Positions 18,394 through 27,136 of a stretch of DNA of 64,000 bases are shown here, piece after piece (within the stretch, counting starts at the first letter, position 1; each line of letters starts with the position of its first letter). A program made the translations under genes and the position numbers. This stretch comes from Bin87 sp965115825 (GTDB lineage: Bacteria > Chloroflexota > Dehalococcoidia > Lucifugimonadales > UBA3495). The DNA lies in the NCBI GenBank assembly GCA_965115825.1, contig OZ220464.1:1860001-1924000 (forward strand), in the 5' to 3' direction. The notes beneath the pieces were generated by a model. The model ran no database searches and was not told the DNA's origin. It was given only the letters and a program-made list of their open reading frames with translations.

Positions 18394-18771
18394 ATGGGCT
18401 ATTTCAGCGTCCCAATTTCCGTCGGGCATCCCTACGAATCCGGCAACGATATGCGTCCCGCGCTGGCCGTGGTCGACACCGGGGCCTCCGATTCCATGTT
18501 CCCCGCATCGCTCTTTGAACGACTGCACATAGAACCCGAAGGCTCATACCCTTGTCGCTACGCCAACGGCGAAACCGAAACGCGCGATTACGGCGTCGCC
18601 GCAATCCGCATCGGCCAGCGAACCAACATCTGCCCCGTAATCGTCGGCCCGGACGACCACTTTCTGCTGGGTGCGACCACCCTCGAAATCTTCAAACTGG
18701 CCGTTGACCCGGTGGGGCGGGAACTAATACCCGTGCCGGCATTGCGCCTGGGTTGGGGCGGCGAGCTATAG
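18394..18771 (+). CDS. retropepsin-like aspartic protease family protein
   Basis: This 125-residue protein contains A-V-V-D-T-G-A-S (D28-T-G-A), the aspartyl protease signature. A flap-like region follows, then F-L-L-G-A-T-T-L-E near residue 92, the hydrophobic-Gly psi-loop motif of retropepsins. Such single-lobed proteins dimerise, with each chain giving one Asp. Bacterial members are clan AA proteins of mostly unknown substrate. It lies 50 bases before a conserved gene pair that includes a PIN toxin. Confidence 0.8.
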   Translation: MGYFSVPISVGHPYESGNDMRPALAVVDTGASDSMFPASLFERLHIEPEGSYPCRYANGETETRDYGVAAIRIGQRTNICPVIVGPDDHFLLGATTLEIFKLAVDPVGRELIPVPALRLGWGGEL

Positions 18772-18821
18772 ACGCCGCCCTGCCCCTCGCCCTCTCATCG
18801 CATTCTCCCCACCACGCTCCC

Positions 18822-19571
18822 ATGTCCAAAAACACGCTCACATTTGAACTCGGCGGTCGCGTCACGCTGGCCGACTTCGCCAACGGCGTCGGCGCGTTCC
18901 GGCGTCTGGTGGACGCTCTGACGCCCCGGGATGCCGGCGTCACCTGGGTCGTTGATGACTTGCAGCCCGGCAGCGCTTCGGTGACCCTCCTCGGAGAGGC
19001 CAACGACCCCTTCGCAGTGGAGCGCATAGTTGACGACTACGAGCGAATCGGCGCCGCTTTGGCTTCGCATATCCCCATGCCTGCCTTCGACAGTAAAGTG
19101 ATGCGGACGGTCAACGACATCCAAATCCGCGCCAAAGGAATGGAGTACATCCGCTTTGAAACCCCCGTTGAGGATTACACCATTTACCCCAACGGCAACT
19201 ACATCAGCCGCCCGGCTCCCACTCCCACCGTAGCCATCGGCGCCATAACCGGCCGTGTGCAAACCCTCACCAACCGAAGCCGCTTGCGGTTCAACCTCTA
19301 CGACAGCATCTTTGACAAAGCCGTCGCCTGCTACCTCTCCCCCGGACAGGAAGAACTCATGCGCACTGCCTGGGGCCGGCGCGCCAGAGTTAGCGGCCGC
19401 GTGTACCGGGAAGCATCCACCGGCAAACCCGTAACCATCCGCCAGATCATGAACGTGGAAATCCTCCCGGACGTCCCCCCAGGTTCCTACCGACAAGCCA
19501 GAGGCGCCGTCCCACGTCCTCCTGGCGCTCCGCTGGCCGAAGACGCCATCCGTAGGTTGAGAGATGCCTGA
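18822..19571 (+). CDS. uncharacterised partner of the PIN-domain gene
   Basis: The 249-residue product starts at 18822 (M-S-K-N-T-L-T-F-E); the frame back to 18753 overlaps the previous gene and is not conserved. The region V-D-D-L-Q-P-G-S-A-S-V-T-L (residues 43-55) matches a pattern I have seen in unnamed bacterial proteins that precede PIN genes. The middle part predicts beta strands (T-V-A-I-G-A-I-T-G-R-V-Q-T-L-T). The last bases overlap the PIN start by 8, so the two are translationally coupled. It is a plausible antitoxin or regulator, but it is much longer than usual VapB proteins and lacks an obvious DNA-binding motif. Confidence 0.6.
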   Translation: MSKNTLTFELGGRVTLADFANGVGAFRRLVDALTPRDAGVTWVVDDLQPGSASVTLLGEANDPFAVERIVDDYERIGAALASHIPMPAFDSKVMRTVNDIQIRAKGMEYIRFETPVEDYTIYPNGNYISRPAPTPTVAIGAITGRVQTLTNRSRLRFNLYDSIFDKAVACYLSPGQEELMRTAWGRRARVSGRVYREASTGKPVTIRQIMNVEILPDVPPGSYRQARGAVPRPPGAPLAEDAIRRLRDA

Positions 19572-20055
19572 TACTCAACAAAACATCTATTGGGACGCCA
19601 ACGCTTTCCTCGCCTATGTCAACGGAGAAGCCGACCGTATGCCCACGCTGGACGCCATCCTGGACAGCGCGGCAAAGGGCGAAATCCAATTGCGTACCTC
19701 TGAAATCTCCCGTGCCGAGGTCGCTTTCGGCTCCAACGAGCAAATACAGCGCGCCCTTGACGCTGCAACCGAGCAAACCATCGATGGCCTTTGGAACGAT
19801 ACTACAACCGTTCTTATGGTCGAATACCACGCCGATATTGGTAATCGCGCCCGCGCCTTAATGCGCCATGCCATTACGCAAGGCTGGAGCCTCAAGCCAC
19901 TGGATGCCATCCATCTTGCTACCGCGCAATGGCTGGTAGATAACGGCGTCCCAGTGGCTGAATTCCATACCTACGATCGCAGACTGGAAAGATACGACGA
20001 TATTGTTGGCCTCACTGTCTGCGAACCCTACACCCCAAACCCCAGAATGCTCTAG
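19564..20055 (+). CDS. PIN-domain ribonuclease-like protein (VapC-type)
   Basis: The 163-residue PIN protein has the first acidic residue in Y-W-D-A-N-A-F (D11), an acidic residue in S-E-I-S-R-A-E, an Asp in L-K-P-L-D-A-I-H-L-A-T-A (the strongest PIN signature), and T-Y-D-R-R-L near the end. These four carboxylates form the Mg site of the nuclease. The usual toxin length is about 130-140, so this one has a slightly longer middle. The gene overlaps its upstream partner by 8 bases and converges with the methylase fragment, overlapping stop codons by 4 bases. Confidence 0.85.
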   Translation: MPDTQQNIYWDANAFLAYVNGEADRMPTLDAILDSAAKGEIQLRTSEISRAEVAFGSNEQIQRALDAATEQTIDGLWNDTTTVLMVEYHADIGNRARALMRHAITQGWSLKPLDAIHLATAQWLVDNGVPVAEFHTYDRRLERYDDIVGLTVCEPYTPNPRML

Positions 20056-21743
20056 CCCCCCAGCAGCCTCCCCACCGCATCCTCCACCGCCGCTCCCTCG
20101 GCCCCCGCCCGCAGCCCCGCCCGCAGCTCCCGCCGCGCTATCGTCACCGTCAGACCCTCACCCCGTTCCTCCCTCAGCTCTGCCAGCCGCGCCGCCGATA
20201 CCAGCGCCGCCGCCGCTCCCGCCTCCGCCACCTCCCGATGCAGCGCATCCCCGCCGTCATACCCCGGTATCGCCAACTTCCATAGATGTTTAAGCAAATG
20301 TCGCGTCTTGCCCGACCAGTTGGGAACCGTCAGCGGGTTAACGGCATCGGCTAACGCATCGCTATTGATTATTGCCAGCAGGTAGTTGGCCTCATGCAAA
20401 TCTACGCAGGTTATCCAGTAGATAGTCTTATCAAATACGGCCGCAACGTCACGCACTAATGCTGCTGTTGGTTCACCTGATGCAGTGTAAATAATTCGGA
20501 TAGGTCTGCCATCATTATGCGTTATCCATCCCAACTGCGACGACAGTTCCCGATGATAGTCTAGTCGTCCCAAGAGGTTCAGTTTGTTGGCCGCAGCCTT
20601 GTTATCTTCCCATACTTGGCTGATAGTTTGCCATCTCCCGCGCATCCGCCGTTCCAAACTGCCCAGCCGGAGGCCGCCCGGCCCATTGGCATCGGTGGCT
20701 ATCTCGTATTTGCCGTGTCGCACCGGCAAAAGCGCCTTCAGCGGCTCCAATGTAGCGTAGGGCACCACCGTTTCGCCCAGGTGCACGTCATAAAGATGCC
20801 GGCGTTCAATCGTCTGCTCGGTGATGGCGGTCAGGTCCAAATTGCGCCATGGCGCCTTGTCCTGCGAGCCTCGGCGGGGGTTCACCGTTACCGTCTGCCC
20901 CGCTTGGACAATGGCCCTGTTCTCGGTTTCCTCAACGAAAAACAGACAGCGCGGGTATATTGAAGCGCCTTCACGGGTATAGCCGTCATAAATCGATTCC
21001 CCGCCCACTGACGTATCCGTTATCCCGCTAATCGCCCGCCGCGCATCATCCGCCCCGGCCTTGCCCAGCCACTGCTCCACCGACCCTGCCAGCGCCGTCC
21101 CCTCGGCGTTTTCGCCCACGCGCTCCGCAAACGCCACGCACGACGCCACCGGAAAGAACGTGTTCGGTTCCAGCTTCTCCAAATCCCACGCCCTCTTGTA
21201 GCCAAAGTTCACCGCCAGCCGGCGCTCCACCCGCCTGCTCACGCCGCCCCGAGGCGTCAAAGCGCGATGCTCCCAGGCCCCGCTGCGCCATTTGGCATAC
21301 TGCCCCGACTGCAACGCGCTGTGCGGCAGCACCATCCCAATCACGCCGCCGTCCCGCAGATACAGGTCAACGCTGCGTGCGAAAAACAGCCCGGCCACAT
21401 CCTGATTGCTGGCATACCGCCCGCCCTGCCAGATGCCGTACAAGCCCTTGCTCTGATTTTCCAGCTCTTCCCTCAGAATGTCGGCGGTCTGATTGTAGTT
21501 AATCCACGGCGGGTTGCCGATTACCACATCCACCTTGCTGCGGCTCAGCGCCACCGGCCGCACCAGGTTCCGCGTGTAGTACGCCCAGGCAAGTGGATCT
21601 AAAGACAGAATCTTTGAATTCGTAGTCCACTTGCCAGAAAAGGCGAAACGCGCCAGACCGCCACGAAAGAGCAATGACCGTGTACGCCGTGTCAGCAAGA
21701 CGCAACGGCCTCTGCCTATATTCCCAGACAATGGAGATAGCAA
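20052..21743 (-). CDS. N6-adenine DNA methylase/restriction enzyme, displaced 3' half
   Basis: From 21587 downward this frame encodes W-A-Y-Y-T-R-N-L-V-R-P-V, then V-V-I-G-N-P-P-W-I-N-Y (the N-P-P-W catalytic motif IV of gamma-type N6-adenine methylases), H-Q-D/N-Q-D-V-like target contacts and a C-terminal target-recognition region of about 350 residues. It lacks motif I (the SAM-binding D-P-A-C-G-S-G). That motif sits on the other half of the gene at 57199-58818, beyond a 35.6-kb insertion. The ORF extends upstream to a TTG at 21743, but those 52 codons belong to the inserted element. The fragment is probably not functional alone. Confidence 0.88.
   Translation of the reverse strand: MLSPLSGNIGRGRCVLLTRRTRSLLFRGGLARFAFSGKWTTNSKILSLDPLAWAYYTRNLVRPVALSRSKVDVVIGNPPWINYNQTADILREELENQSKGLYGIWQGGRYASNQDVAGLFFARSVDLYLRDGGVIGMVLPHSALQSGQYAKWRSGAWEHRALTPRGGVSRRVERRLAVNFGYKRAWDLEKLEPNTFFPVASCVAFAERVGENAEGTALAGSVEQWLGKAGADDARRAISGITDTSVGGESIYDGYTREGASIYPRCLFFVEETENRAIVQAGQTVTVNPRRGSQDKAPWRNLDLTAITEQTIERRHLYDVHLGETVVPYATLEPLKALLPVRHGKYEIATDANGPGGLRLGSLERRMRGRWQTISQVWEDNKAAANKLNLLGRLDYHRELSSQLGWITHNDGRPIRIIYTASGEPTAALVRDVAAVFDKTIYWITCVDLHEANYLLAIINSDALADAVNPLTVPNWSGKTRHLLKHLWKLAIPGYDGGDALHREVAEAGAAAALVSAARLAELREERGEGLTVTIARRELRAGLRAGAEGAAVEDAVGRLLGG
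21563..21611. other. attL: left junction of the integrative element
   Basis: The crossover dinucleotide CA is at 21586-21587. To the left is methylase coding DNA (gtgtagtacgcc). To the right is element DNA ending in the arm ctaaagacagaa (21599-21610), which begins 12 bases from the core. The reverse complement of that arm sits at the same distance from the core at the other junction. Confidence 0.85.
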
Positions 21744-21750
21744 GAATTAA
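21588..21750 (+). other. orphan 3' end of the recombinase gene (53 codons)
   Basis: Read in the frame of the recombinase across a rejoined attP, these bases give A-S-G-S-K-D-R-I-F-E-F-V-V-H-L-P-E-K and a basic tail ending G-D-S-K-N at a TAA (21748-21750). In the integrated state an in-frame TAG in host DNA (21577-21579) precedes it and no start codon intervenes, so it should be silent. It is translated only when the element is a circle. Confidence 0.7.
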
Positions 21751-21821
21751 CCGAAAGGGCAAACGGCCGCCTACAGGATGCTATCGGGCACCAAATAGGC
21801 AAGGCCAAAACGCCAGAACCA

Positions 21822-21851
21822 GGGGGGTAGGCACAGCGCCTGCCCCCTTTT
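21822..21851 (+). terminator. Rho-independent terminator at the island's left end
   Basis: The stem gggggtaggc / gcctgccccc (21823-21832 and 21838-21847, one G-U pair) has a 5-base loop and is followed by TTTT. It lies 72 bases after the stop of the recombinase tail, so in the circular form it would end the recombinase transcript. Confidence 0.65.
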
Positions 21852-21940
21852 CCATTCGTGCGGTCCGATACGCCGCCCTCAATGTATTAAAGTTCAATCA
21901 CCATAATACCAACCGCTACGTCCCTGACAGGAGAAGACCA

Positions 21941-22360
21941 TTGACTTCAACGGTCCCCATACCCATTGGCATCATCACACGAACCACCGCGAACGGCGCG
22001 GTCCTGAACCTGGTTCGCCATTTGGACCAGCACCCCATCGCCGTCGGCACGCCAGCCGCCGCCTGGTGTTGCCATCCGGACAGCAACGCCATCGCCAAGT
22101 TCCGAGGCGCTATCACAGAAGTGGACGGCACTGCCGCCACCTTCACGATCTATGGGTCGGAGATTGAACCTGGTTGGCCCGCTGACGCGGCCCCGCTGGA
22201 ACCGGGAAACGTCGTGTTCCACGCCTGGCTCGATTCCTTTGAACCTGACCCCAACTATCTGAACTTGTTGACGAACCCGGCTGAACTGGCAGACCAATTC
22301 GATGCCTCTGCCGACACAGATGCGGACGCGCCAGCATCCAGCCAAGCGGTGCGCGGGTAA
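21941..22360 (+). CDS. hypothetical protein with acidic tail
   Basis: I do not recognise this 139-residue protein. I choose the TTG at 21941 because AGGAGA lies 8 bases upstream. The longer frame from 21674 would run through the recombinase tail and the terminator. The product is rich in Ala/Thr, has V-D-G-T-A-A-T-F-T-I-Y and N-V-V-F-H-A-W-L-D strands, and ends in an acidic stretch (D-A-S-A-D-T-D-A-D-A). No signal peptide or membrane helix is present. It is the first gene at the left end and is followed by a strong terminator. Confidence 0.6.
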   Translation: MTSTVPIPIGIITRTTANGAVLNLVRHLDQHPIAVGTPAAAWCCHPDSNAIAKFRGAITEVDGTAATFTIYGSEIEPGWPADAAPLEPGNVVFHAWLDSFEPDPNYLNLLTNPAELADQFDASADTDADAPASSQAVRG

Positions 22361-22416
22361 GCGCACAATCGGCGGAGACCAGGGAAATCTGTTGCGACGC
22401 CGAACCTTGAGCAACC

Positions 22417-22443
22417 GCCCCGTTCCCTCGAGCGGGGCTTTTT
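22417..22443 (+). terminator. Rho-independent terminator
   Basis: The stem gccccg / cggggc (22417-22422, 22433-22438) with a 10-base loop is followed by TTTTTA. It lies about 57 bases downstream of the preceding gene's stop. Confidence 0.7.
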
Positions 22444-22599
22444 ATTGCCCGCGCAATGCTACCACGGCTCCTTTTCCCGTCAACGCCGCTAACCCGGTGC
22501 GACAACCAACACAACTGATGCCGGGCTCCCGCTACCTGCCGAAGTGGAACCATCCGATAGCCCCGCAGCTTGACCCCTGAATCTATCAAGGAGACATCA

Positions 22600-23010
22600 A
22601 TGCACTACGCCAGTCCCACCCGCCGTATCACAGCAGCGTTCCTTGACTTCCTGCTCATCTATGCCTCGGTAATAGCCGGTTCCATCGTCGGCCGTTACTT
22701 CGCTTTGGGGGGAATAATAGGGCTCGCCACCATCCTGGCCCTGATCGTCTGGTGGCTGATCGTCCTCAAAAAAGGCCAGACCCCAGGCAAACAGATGCTG
22801 GGCATCCAATCCGTCCGCAGCAATGGACAACCTACTGGCTGGTGGCTTGCCTTCGGGCGTGAAACCATCAAAAGGATCGTGCACATGATCCCGTTAATCG
22901 GGGTAGTGCTCGATCTGATTCTGATGCTGACGGACAAAGAAGAATACTGTTCAATATCGGACCGGATCTGCCGCACGGTAGTCGTACGCTACTCATCAGA
23001 CCATCCGTAG
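22600..23010 (+). CDS. RDD family membrane protein
   Basis: The 136-residue protein has R-R-I-T-A-A-F-L-D-F at residues 7-16 (the Arg and Asp of the RDD motif), two to three membrane helices, and K-K-G-Q-T-P-G-K-Q-M-L-G-I, which matches the family G-x-T-P-G-K motif. A late helix (I-P-L-I-G-V-V-L-D-L-I-L-M-L) follows. RDD proteins are small membrane proteins, some linked to ion or compatible-solute transport, most unassigned. AAGGAG lies 8 bases before the ATG. A broken relative occurs at 37806-38215. Confidence 0.85.
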   Translation: MHYASPTRRITAAFLDFLLIYASVIAGSIVGRYFALGGIIGLATILALIVWWLIVLKKGQTPGKQMLGIQSVRSNGQPTGWWLAFGRETIKRIVHMIPLIGVVLDLILMLTDKEEYCSISDRICRTVVVRYSSDHP

Positions 23011-23333
23011 GACGGCATTGATGACCCCGACCCAGCCACAACAGGGCGATCCCTGAACCTGTCCTGACCGGATGAACCAGCGACACGCGAAGTTCTCGAG
23101 CCGCTGGCGGATTGCCAAGCATCCTTCCTTTCGCTATTATCAACGCGAACCTGTTCTCGCACTGTGGTGGGCGGTTCGGGGGCCGCGGTGTAGGGTCCAA
23201 TCTACCGCGGCTCCGCTCTTTTCAGTCTGAGCTTGCCAAAGCCCGATGACCTTCACGCTATAGCGCCACCTCCAATACAAAGACGAACGGGAGGCAACAT
23301 TACAGGAGCCTACATGGATAGGAGGATTAGACG
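23011..23333. other. intergenic region, nothing identified
   Basis: About 320 bases between the RDD gene and the exported protein gene contain no convincing frame. AGGAGG just before 23334 is the ribosome binding site of the next gene. Confidence 0.5.
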
Positions 23334-23912
23334 ATGCACAGGATAAGCAGGATGATGGTAACCGGCGGGCTGACGCTCGCGTTGGCCGCCGGCGTAGCCT
23401 TTGGCGTAGGGCAAGCGCAGGGGCCGCCGGTACCGACGCAGCCTACTGAACAGGCCGAACCGACGCCGGCCCCGGCACAGGGTGGCGTGTTTTATCGGGT
23501 GGAGATGATGCGAGTTGCACCATTTGAGTACAAAATCATCGGCGCCCCCTCGCATGCCGTATTCTGCGAGAGTGGACCCGAGAGTGGACCAATGACCAGC
23601 ACGCTGTTATATCAGACGCTGCCGTCGAGATCGAGATACAACAACGAACCTGCCGCGCGTCAAGCAGCGCGGGCGGACGCAGCGCAGCAGAAGGCGGCGT
23701 TTGAGGCCGGCGCGTCTGACTGTTATGCCCTCGGAGAACCGGGCGAGATTGTCATTGCCGGCCGTTACCTAGGCCGGATTACCGCAGAAGCCTACACGCT
23801 GCCCGATGCTTTTCCGGTCTTGACCGACACCCATACGACGGACCACAATACCGTTGTGGTGGATTGGAGTTTTGTCGGGCCCCGTATTGTGCCGGCGACG
23901 GAGTTGAGATGA
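23334..23912 (+). CDS. exported hypothetical protein
   Basis: This 192-residue product starts with a signal peptide (R-I-S-R-M-M, then L-T-L-A-L-A-A-G-V-A-F-G-V-G-Q-A-Q-G). A Pro/Thr/Glu-rich linker and a folded domain with two cysteines (V-F-C-E-S; S-D-C-Y-A-L) follow, which could form an extracytoplasmic disulfide. AGGAGG lies 10 bases before the ATG. I do not recognise the domain. There is no lipobox, so it is probably secreted or periplasm-equivalent. Confidence 0.7.
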   Translation: MHRISRMMVTGGLTLALAAGVAFGVGQAQGPPVPTQPTEQAEPTPAPAQGGVFYRVEMMRVAPFEYKIIGAPSHAVFCESGPESGPMTSTLLYQTLPSRSRYNNEPAARQAARADAAQQKAAFEAGASDCYALGEPGEIVIAGRYLGRITAEAYTLPDAFPVLTDTHTTDHNTVVVDWSFVGPRIVPATELR

Positions 23913-24140
23913 TGGACAGGGCGGACAATGGACGAACCGATACAGCGCGGCGGGCGGAACGCTGGCCGCGCAGGTGATGGAATAGGCCCACGAATCCTCT
24001 CCGATGGGGCATACCTTCGGTTCCTCGGGTGCATTCGGGCTATAAACCAGCGCCCAACAGCGCTAACTCGTTTCACCGACAAAAGGCTGTCTCTAAAGCA
24101 GTGGTGGGAAAAGGAAAACGGGGTACCCGGAAAAGGCCGT

Positions 24141-24718
24141 TTCTGAGCTGGGCGCCTAATTACGTAATCCGTCACCGAATACGGGTACGCCACGATCCGA
24201 GTAGCGAAATCGCCTATAAACCAATGGAGTACATTGACACCGATCCCGATCAGGGACACCGGTTCCGCTGTCCTGCCGCTGGTTGCCATCTTAAAGACAA
24301 GGTAGATTTCAGCCGCTACTGCGACTCCGAGCATTACGAAAAGCCGGAAGGCCGGCTCCGGCGAATCGTGGGGCTGCTGCCCCGCTGCTCGGAGGAATGG
24401 AAAGCAGAGTACCAGAAGAGGCCTAGCATTGAGCGATACCTCAGCAGTGCCAAGCAGAGCCGGCTGCTGGATGTCCACCGTTGCCTGAATATCTGCAAGG
24501 TATCGTTGCACGTAGCGGTGTCCCTGCTGACCTATCTGGCCACGGCGCTGGCGCGCCTCAAGGCCGGCGATTACGCAGGGGTGAGGAATATGCGGATCAA
24601 GCTGCACAGGAGGGGGAAACCAGGGCGCAACCGGCTACGACGTCTCCGCTTCTTATCTGAGGAGAGGATGCTGTTTCATAGCATATTTTCTATGGATGCC
24701 GCGCTGCCCCTCCGGTAG
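24141..24718 (+). pseudogene. IS transposase remnant, copy 1 (DDE type)
   Basis: The frame from about 24141 to a stop at 24718 holds the C-terminal part of a DDE transposase: Y-I-D-T-D-P-D-Q-G-H-R-F-R-C, K-D-K-V-D-F-S-R-Y-C-D, W-K-A-E-Y-Q-K-R-P-S-I-E-R, and L-H-V-A-V-S-L-L-T-Y-L-A-T-A. The E in P-S-I-E-R is in the place of the catalytic Glu. The N-terminal part with the first Asp, and the G-D-K-G-Y-D segment kept in copy 2, are deleted here. The element seems to end at the small hairpin near 24670-24690 (atgctgtttcatagcat). Three further remnants lie in the island. Confidence 0.75.
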
Positions 24719-24963
24719 TTTAGCCGTCACCGTTGCCAAATCCAGCATCGGAGGTTCCCAAATGAGAGCACGACTCACGAAAACCGGCACTCATTCAAAC
24801 GAAATCACCTGGAAATTTATGCCGAGAGATCGCCTCATGCCCTTGTCAGCCACCGCCTCGTTTGTCCTTTGCCGCCGATTTTTGACGTATCCTCATAGTG
24901 GTTGAGGTAGTGCCACCTAGGGCTTTCGTCGGCCGGTGTTACCGACTGATATGGGTAAGTGAT

Positions 24964-25860
24964 ATGACGACTCCGCAACACTGGCTAACCTACGATGCCC
25001 GCGGGCATCGTAGGAGGGAGAAGAGAGGTGAGGGAAATGGGGGCGCGGGGGGAAGTAAGCAGCCTTGGTTACTGCTGTTGCTCCTGCTACTGCTACTGGC
25101 TGTTCTGCTTCCCGTTGCATGGATCTGGTACGATAGTTCTGAGAACAGCGACTTCACTCAAGGTGAGGCCATGCCAACCCCGGCGGCTCACGTCCAGGCC
25201 GAGGGAGCCGAGGTCGAGGGAGCCGAGATTGACCTCACTCAGGGTGAGGCCATGCCAACCCCGGCGGCTCACGTCTCGGCTGGTGGTGTCGAGATTGACC
25301 TCGCTCAGCCGGTTGCCATACAGACCGCGCTTCCTCTGCTGCTGAGTGACGATACTATGGTCGTCTATGTTGTGGATGACTCCGGAAGCATGGCGGGCAG
25401 GCTGCGGCCATTGCATGAGGCGCTGAGGGAGGTGGCTGACAAGCCTACCGACAACACCGAAATTGCTATGTTGAAGTTTGGAGATACCAGCAAGGTGCTC
25501 TTTGACTTCACAAAACAGGGCAGAGATCCTTGGGATGACGCCATTGCGGCTTTCACTGCTGACAGTGGCGGAACCGCCATGTTCACCGCCTTGGTCACAG
25601 CCAAGGCAATGTTCCCTGACCAACCGGTGTGCCGCGATGAATCCCGCTTAGCCAATGAAACCATTTGCCGCAAGAACCGCATCGTGCTGATGTCTGACGG
25701 TATGACAAGCGACGGTGAGTTGGCCGAAACAGCTCTCTCCATTTTGCTTAGTGCCGGCATCCCGGTGGACACGATTGCGTTCGGAGATGATGCCGACAAG
25801 GCAGAGTTGCGCCGTATCTCCGACGTTACCGGTGGTACGTTTATCGAAGCTTATCACTGA
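24964..25860 (+). CDS. membrane-anchored von Willebrand factor A domain protein
   Basis: The 298-residue product has a G/R-rich cytoplasmic N-terminus, one strong TM helix (a run of ten Leu, residues about 36-56), a repeat region with two copies of T-Q-G-E-A-M-P-T-P-A-A-H-V, and a VWA domain. The MIDAS is intact: D-D-S-G-S (138-142), a Thr in G-G-T-A-M, and an Asp in M-S-D-G-M-T. VWA domains bind metal and a protein ligand. I start at 24964 because the frame from 24898 adds unconserved residues. The 3' end is duplicated in tandem. Confidence 0.8.
   Translation: MTTPQHWLTYDARGHRRREKRGEGNGGAGGSKQPWLLLLLLLLLLAVLLPVAWIWYDSSENSDFTQGEAMPTPAAHVQAEGAEVEGAEIDLTQGEAMPTPAAHVSAGGVEIDLAQPVAIQTALPLLLSDDTMVVYVVDDSGSMAGRLRPLHEALREVADKPTDNTEIAMLKFGDTSKVLFDFTKQGRDPWDDAIAAFTADSGGTAMFTALVTAKAMFPDQPVCRDESRLANETICRKNRIVLMSDGMTSDGELAETALSILLSAGIPVDTIAFGDDADKAELRRISDVTGGTFIEAYH
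25154..25275 (+). repeat. two-copy repeat inside the VWA gene
   Basis: Near-identical 41-42-base stretches at 25154-25194 and 25234-25275 encode the repeated peptide T-Q-G-E-A-M-P-T-P-A-A-H-V in the extracytoplasmic linker. They are 80 bases apart with very few base changes, so the duplication is recent. Confidence 0.75.
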
Positions 25861-26046
25861 TCCGGGCAGGCGATTATGATTGCCATTGCCAAGCGGGTTT
25901 GCCATAAACGGTGAGTCTCCATCGCAGAGTTGCGCCGTATCTCCGACGTTACCGGTGGTACGTTTATCGAAGCTTATCACTGATCCGGGCAGGCGATTAT
26001 GATTGCCATTGCCAAGCGGGTTTGCCATAAACGGTGAGTCTCCATC
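25801..26046 (+). repeat. perfect 123-bp tandem duplication
   Basis: Bases 25801-25923 are repeated exactly at 25924-26046. The unit covers the last 20 codons of the VWA gene with its stop and 63 bases downstream. The second copy has no start and is not a gene. Confidence 0.9.
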
Positions 26047-26067
26047 TTTTTGGCATTTGGCCAACAT

Positions 26068-26240
26068 ACGACTGTTGGATGCTCACCGTTGCCTGAATAT
26101 CCGCAAGGTGTCGCTGCACGTAGCCGTGTCTCTACTGACCTATCTGGCCACGGTGCTGGCGAGCCTCAAGGCTGACGATTACGCGGGGTTGCGGCGTATG
26201 CGTATCAAGCTGCACGAGGGGAGGAAACCAGGGCGAAAGT
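26068..26240 (+). pseudogene. IS transposase remnant, copy 3
   Basis: The frame reads R-L-L-D-A-H-R-C-L-N-I-R-K-V-S-L-H-V-A-V, the same as the C-terminal segment of copy 1 (L-L-D-V-H-R-C-L-N-I). It ends about R-K-P-G-R at a junction with a different gene. Only the last 55 or so residues of the transposase survive. Confidence 0.7.
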
Positions 26241-26682
26241 CAGCTTCTCCGATGCTGCTGCCAATACCCGCTCCGATGACCGGACGCGGCTGGCTGACGC
26301 CGGGGCCCAGCTCAACATTATCGTTCATTCCCGCGGCCGTGGTATCGAGTTCGGCGAGATGTTCGCCTTGGTAATCTTCGGCGGCATTACCGTGTTCCTG
26401 GCTCTGGCATCACGCCCCGAGGTATTGGGATGGTCAGGATTCCTGTTTGAGGCGTTCGCCGTTTTGTTCTCTGCGGTTACGGTATTCCTGGTCGTCAACG
26501 TTTGGGACTTGCAGGGAGATCGGACTGCTCGCGTTTTGCAAAAGCTGTCGGATGCCGGCGGATACGGCATCGTATTTCATGATGCCGGAAACCGCAGTTT
26601 CGAACGGTGGATTTCAGGCATCATCGGCCTGGCGATAATCGTGGCTTACTCTTACCTGCTATGGCAAAAATGGCTGCCCTGA
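26233..26682 (+). CDS. membrane protein, 5' end replaced by IS remnant
   Basis: From the IS junction the frame A-K-V-S-F-S-D-A-A-A-N-T-R continues without a stop into the ATG at 26359, so the present ATG is probably internal to an older, longer gene. The product has three membrane helices: L-V-I-F-G-G-I-T-V-F-L-A-L-A, a second around F-L-F-E-A-F-A-V-L-F-S-A-V, and I-I-G-L-A-I-I-V-A-Y-S-Y-L-L near the end. I do not recognise the family. If translated from 26359 it is 107 residues. Confidence 0.55.
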   Translation, partial: AKVSFSDAAANTRSDDRTRLADAGAQLNIIVHSRGRGIEFGEMFALVIFGGITVFLALASRPEVLGWSGFLFEAFAVLFSAVTVFLVVNVWDLQGDRTARVLQKLSDAGGYGIVFHDAGNRSFERWISGIIGLAIIVAYSYLLWQKWLP

Positions 26683-27136
26683 ACTCCCGCCACACTGCGG
26701 TTTGGCGTTAGGAGGCCATACCATGGTAGCAGTCCTGTTTCCCATTGACGCTATACCGACTCCCCGGCAGCCTGCCGTCGCTACGTCCTTACGACGTTCC
26801 CAAAACTATCTGTGGATTTTCGGGCGTGAGGCAGCGCAAAGGCCTGCATCCTACTCGCGTTGGCAGCGACACCCTGTAGGAAAGCGTGCCAGTAGATCCT
26901 GTGAAGCAATCGCGCGTTTTGAGTTGACACTGTGCCGCCTTTCGGGTAGCCTGACGCCCCTACGGGCATCATAACTGTCCTGGAAACGCCCAAGTGCAAG
27001 AGCCCCTGCTAGAATGGTTCCGCATGATACCAGCCCGCGGCAATCCGGCTTGGCGCGAAGACACTACAGGCTGCAAAACCGCCCGGATGCTATAACGCGC
27101 CCGAGCTAAACTGGCATAGCAGAGAGGAACTTCAGG
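26683..27136. other. degenerate interval
   Basis: No supportable gene lies in these 450 bases. Around 26985-27060 the phrase ccaagtgcaagagcccc and following bases resemble the zinc-ribbon remnant at 37023-37060, so this is probably a worn copy of the same small gene. Confidence 0.45.
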
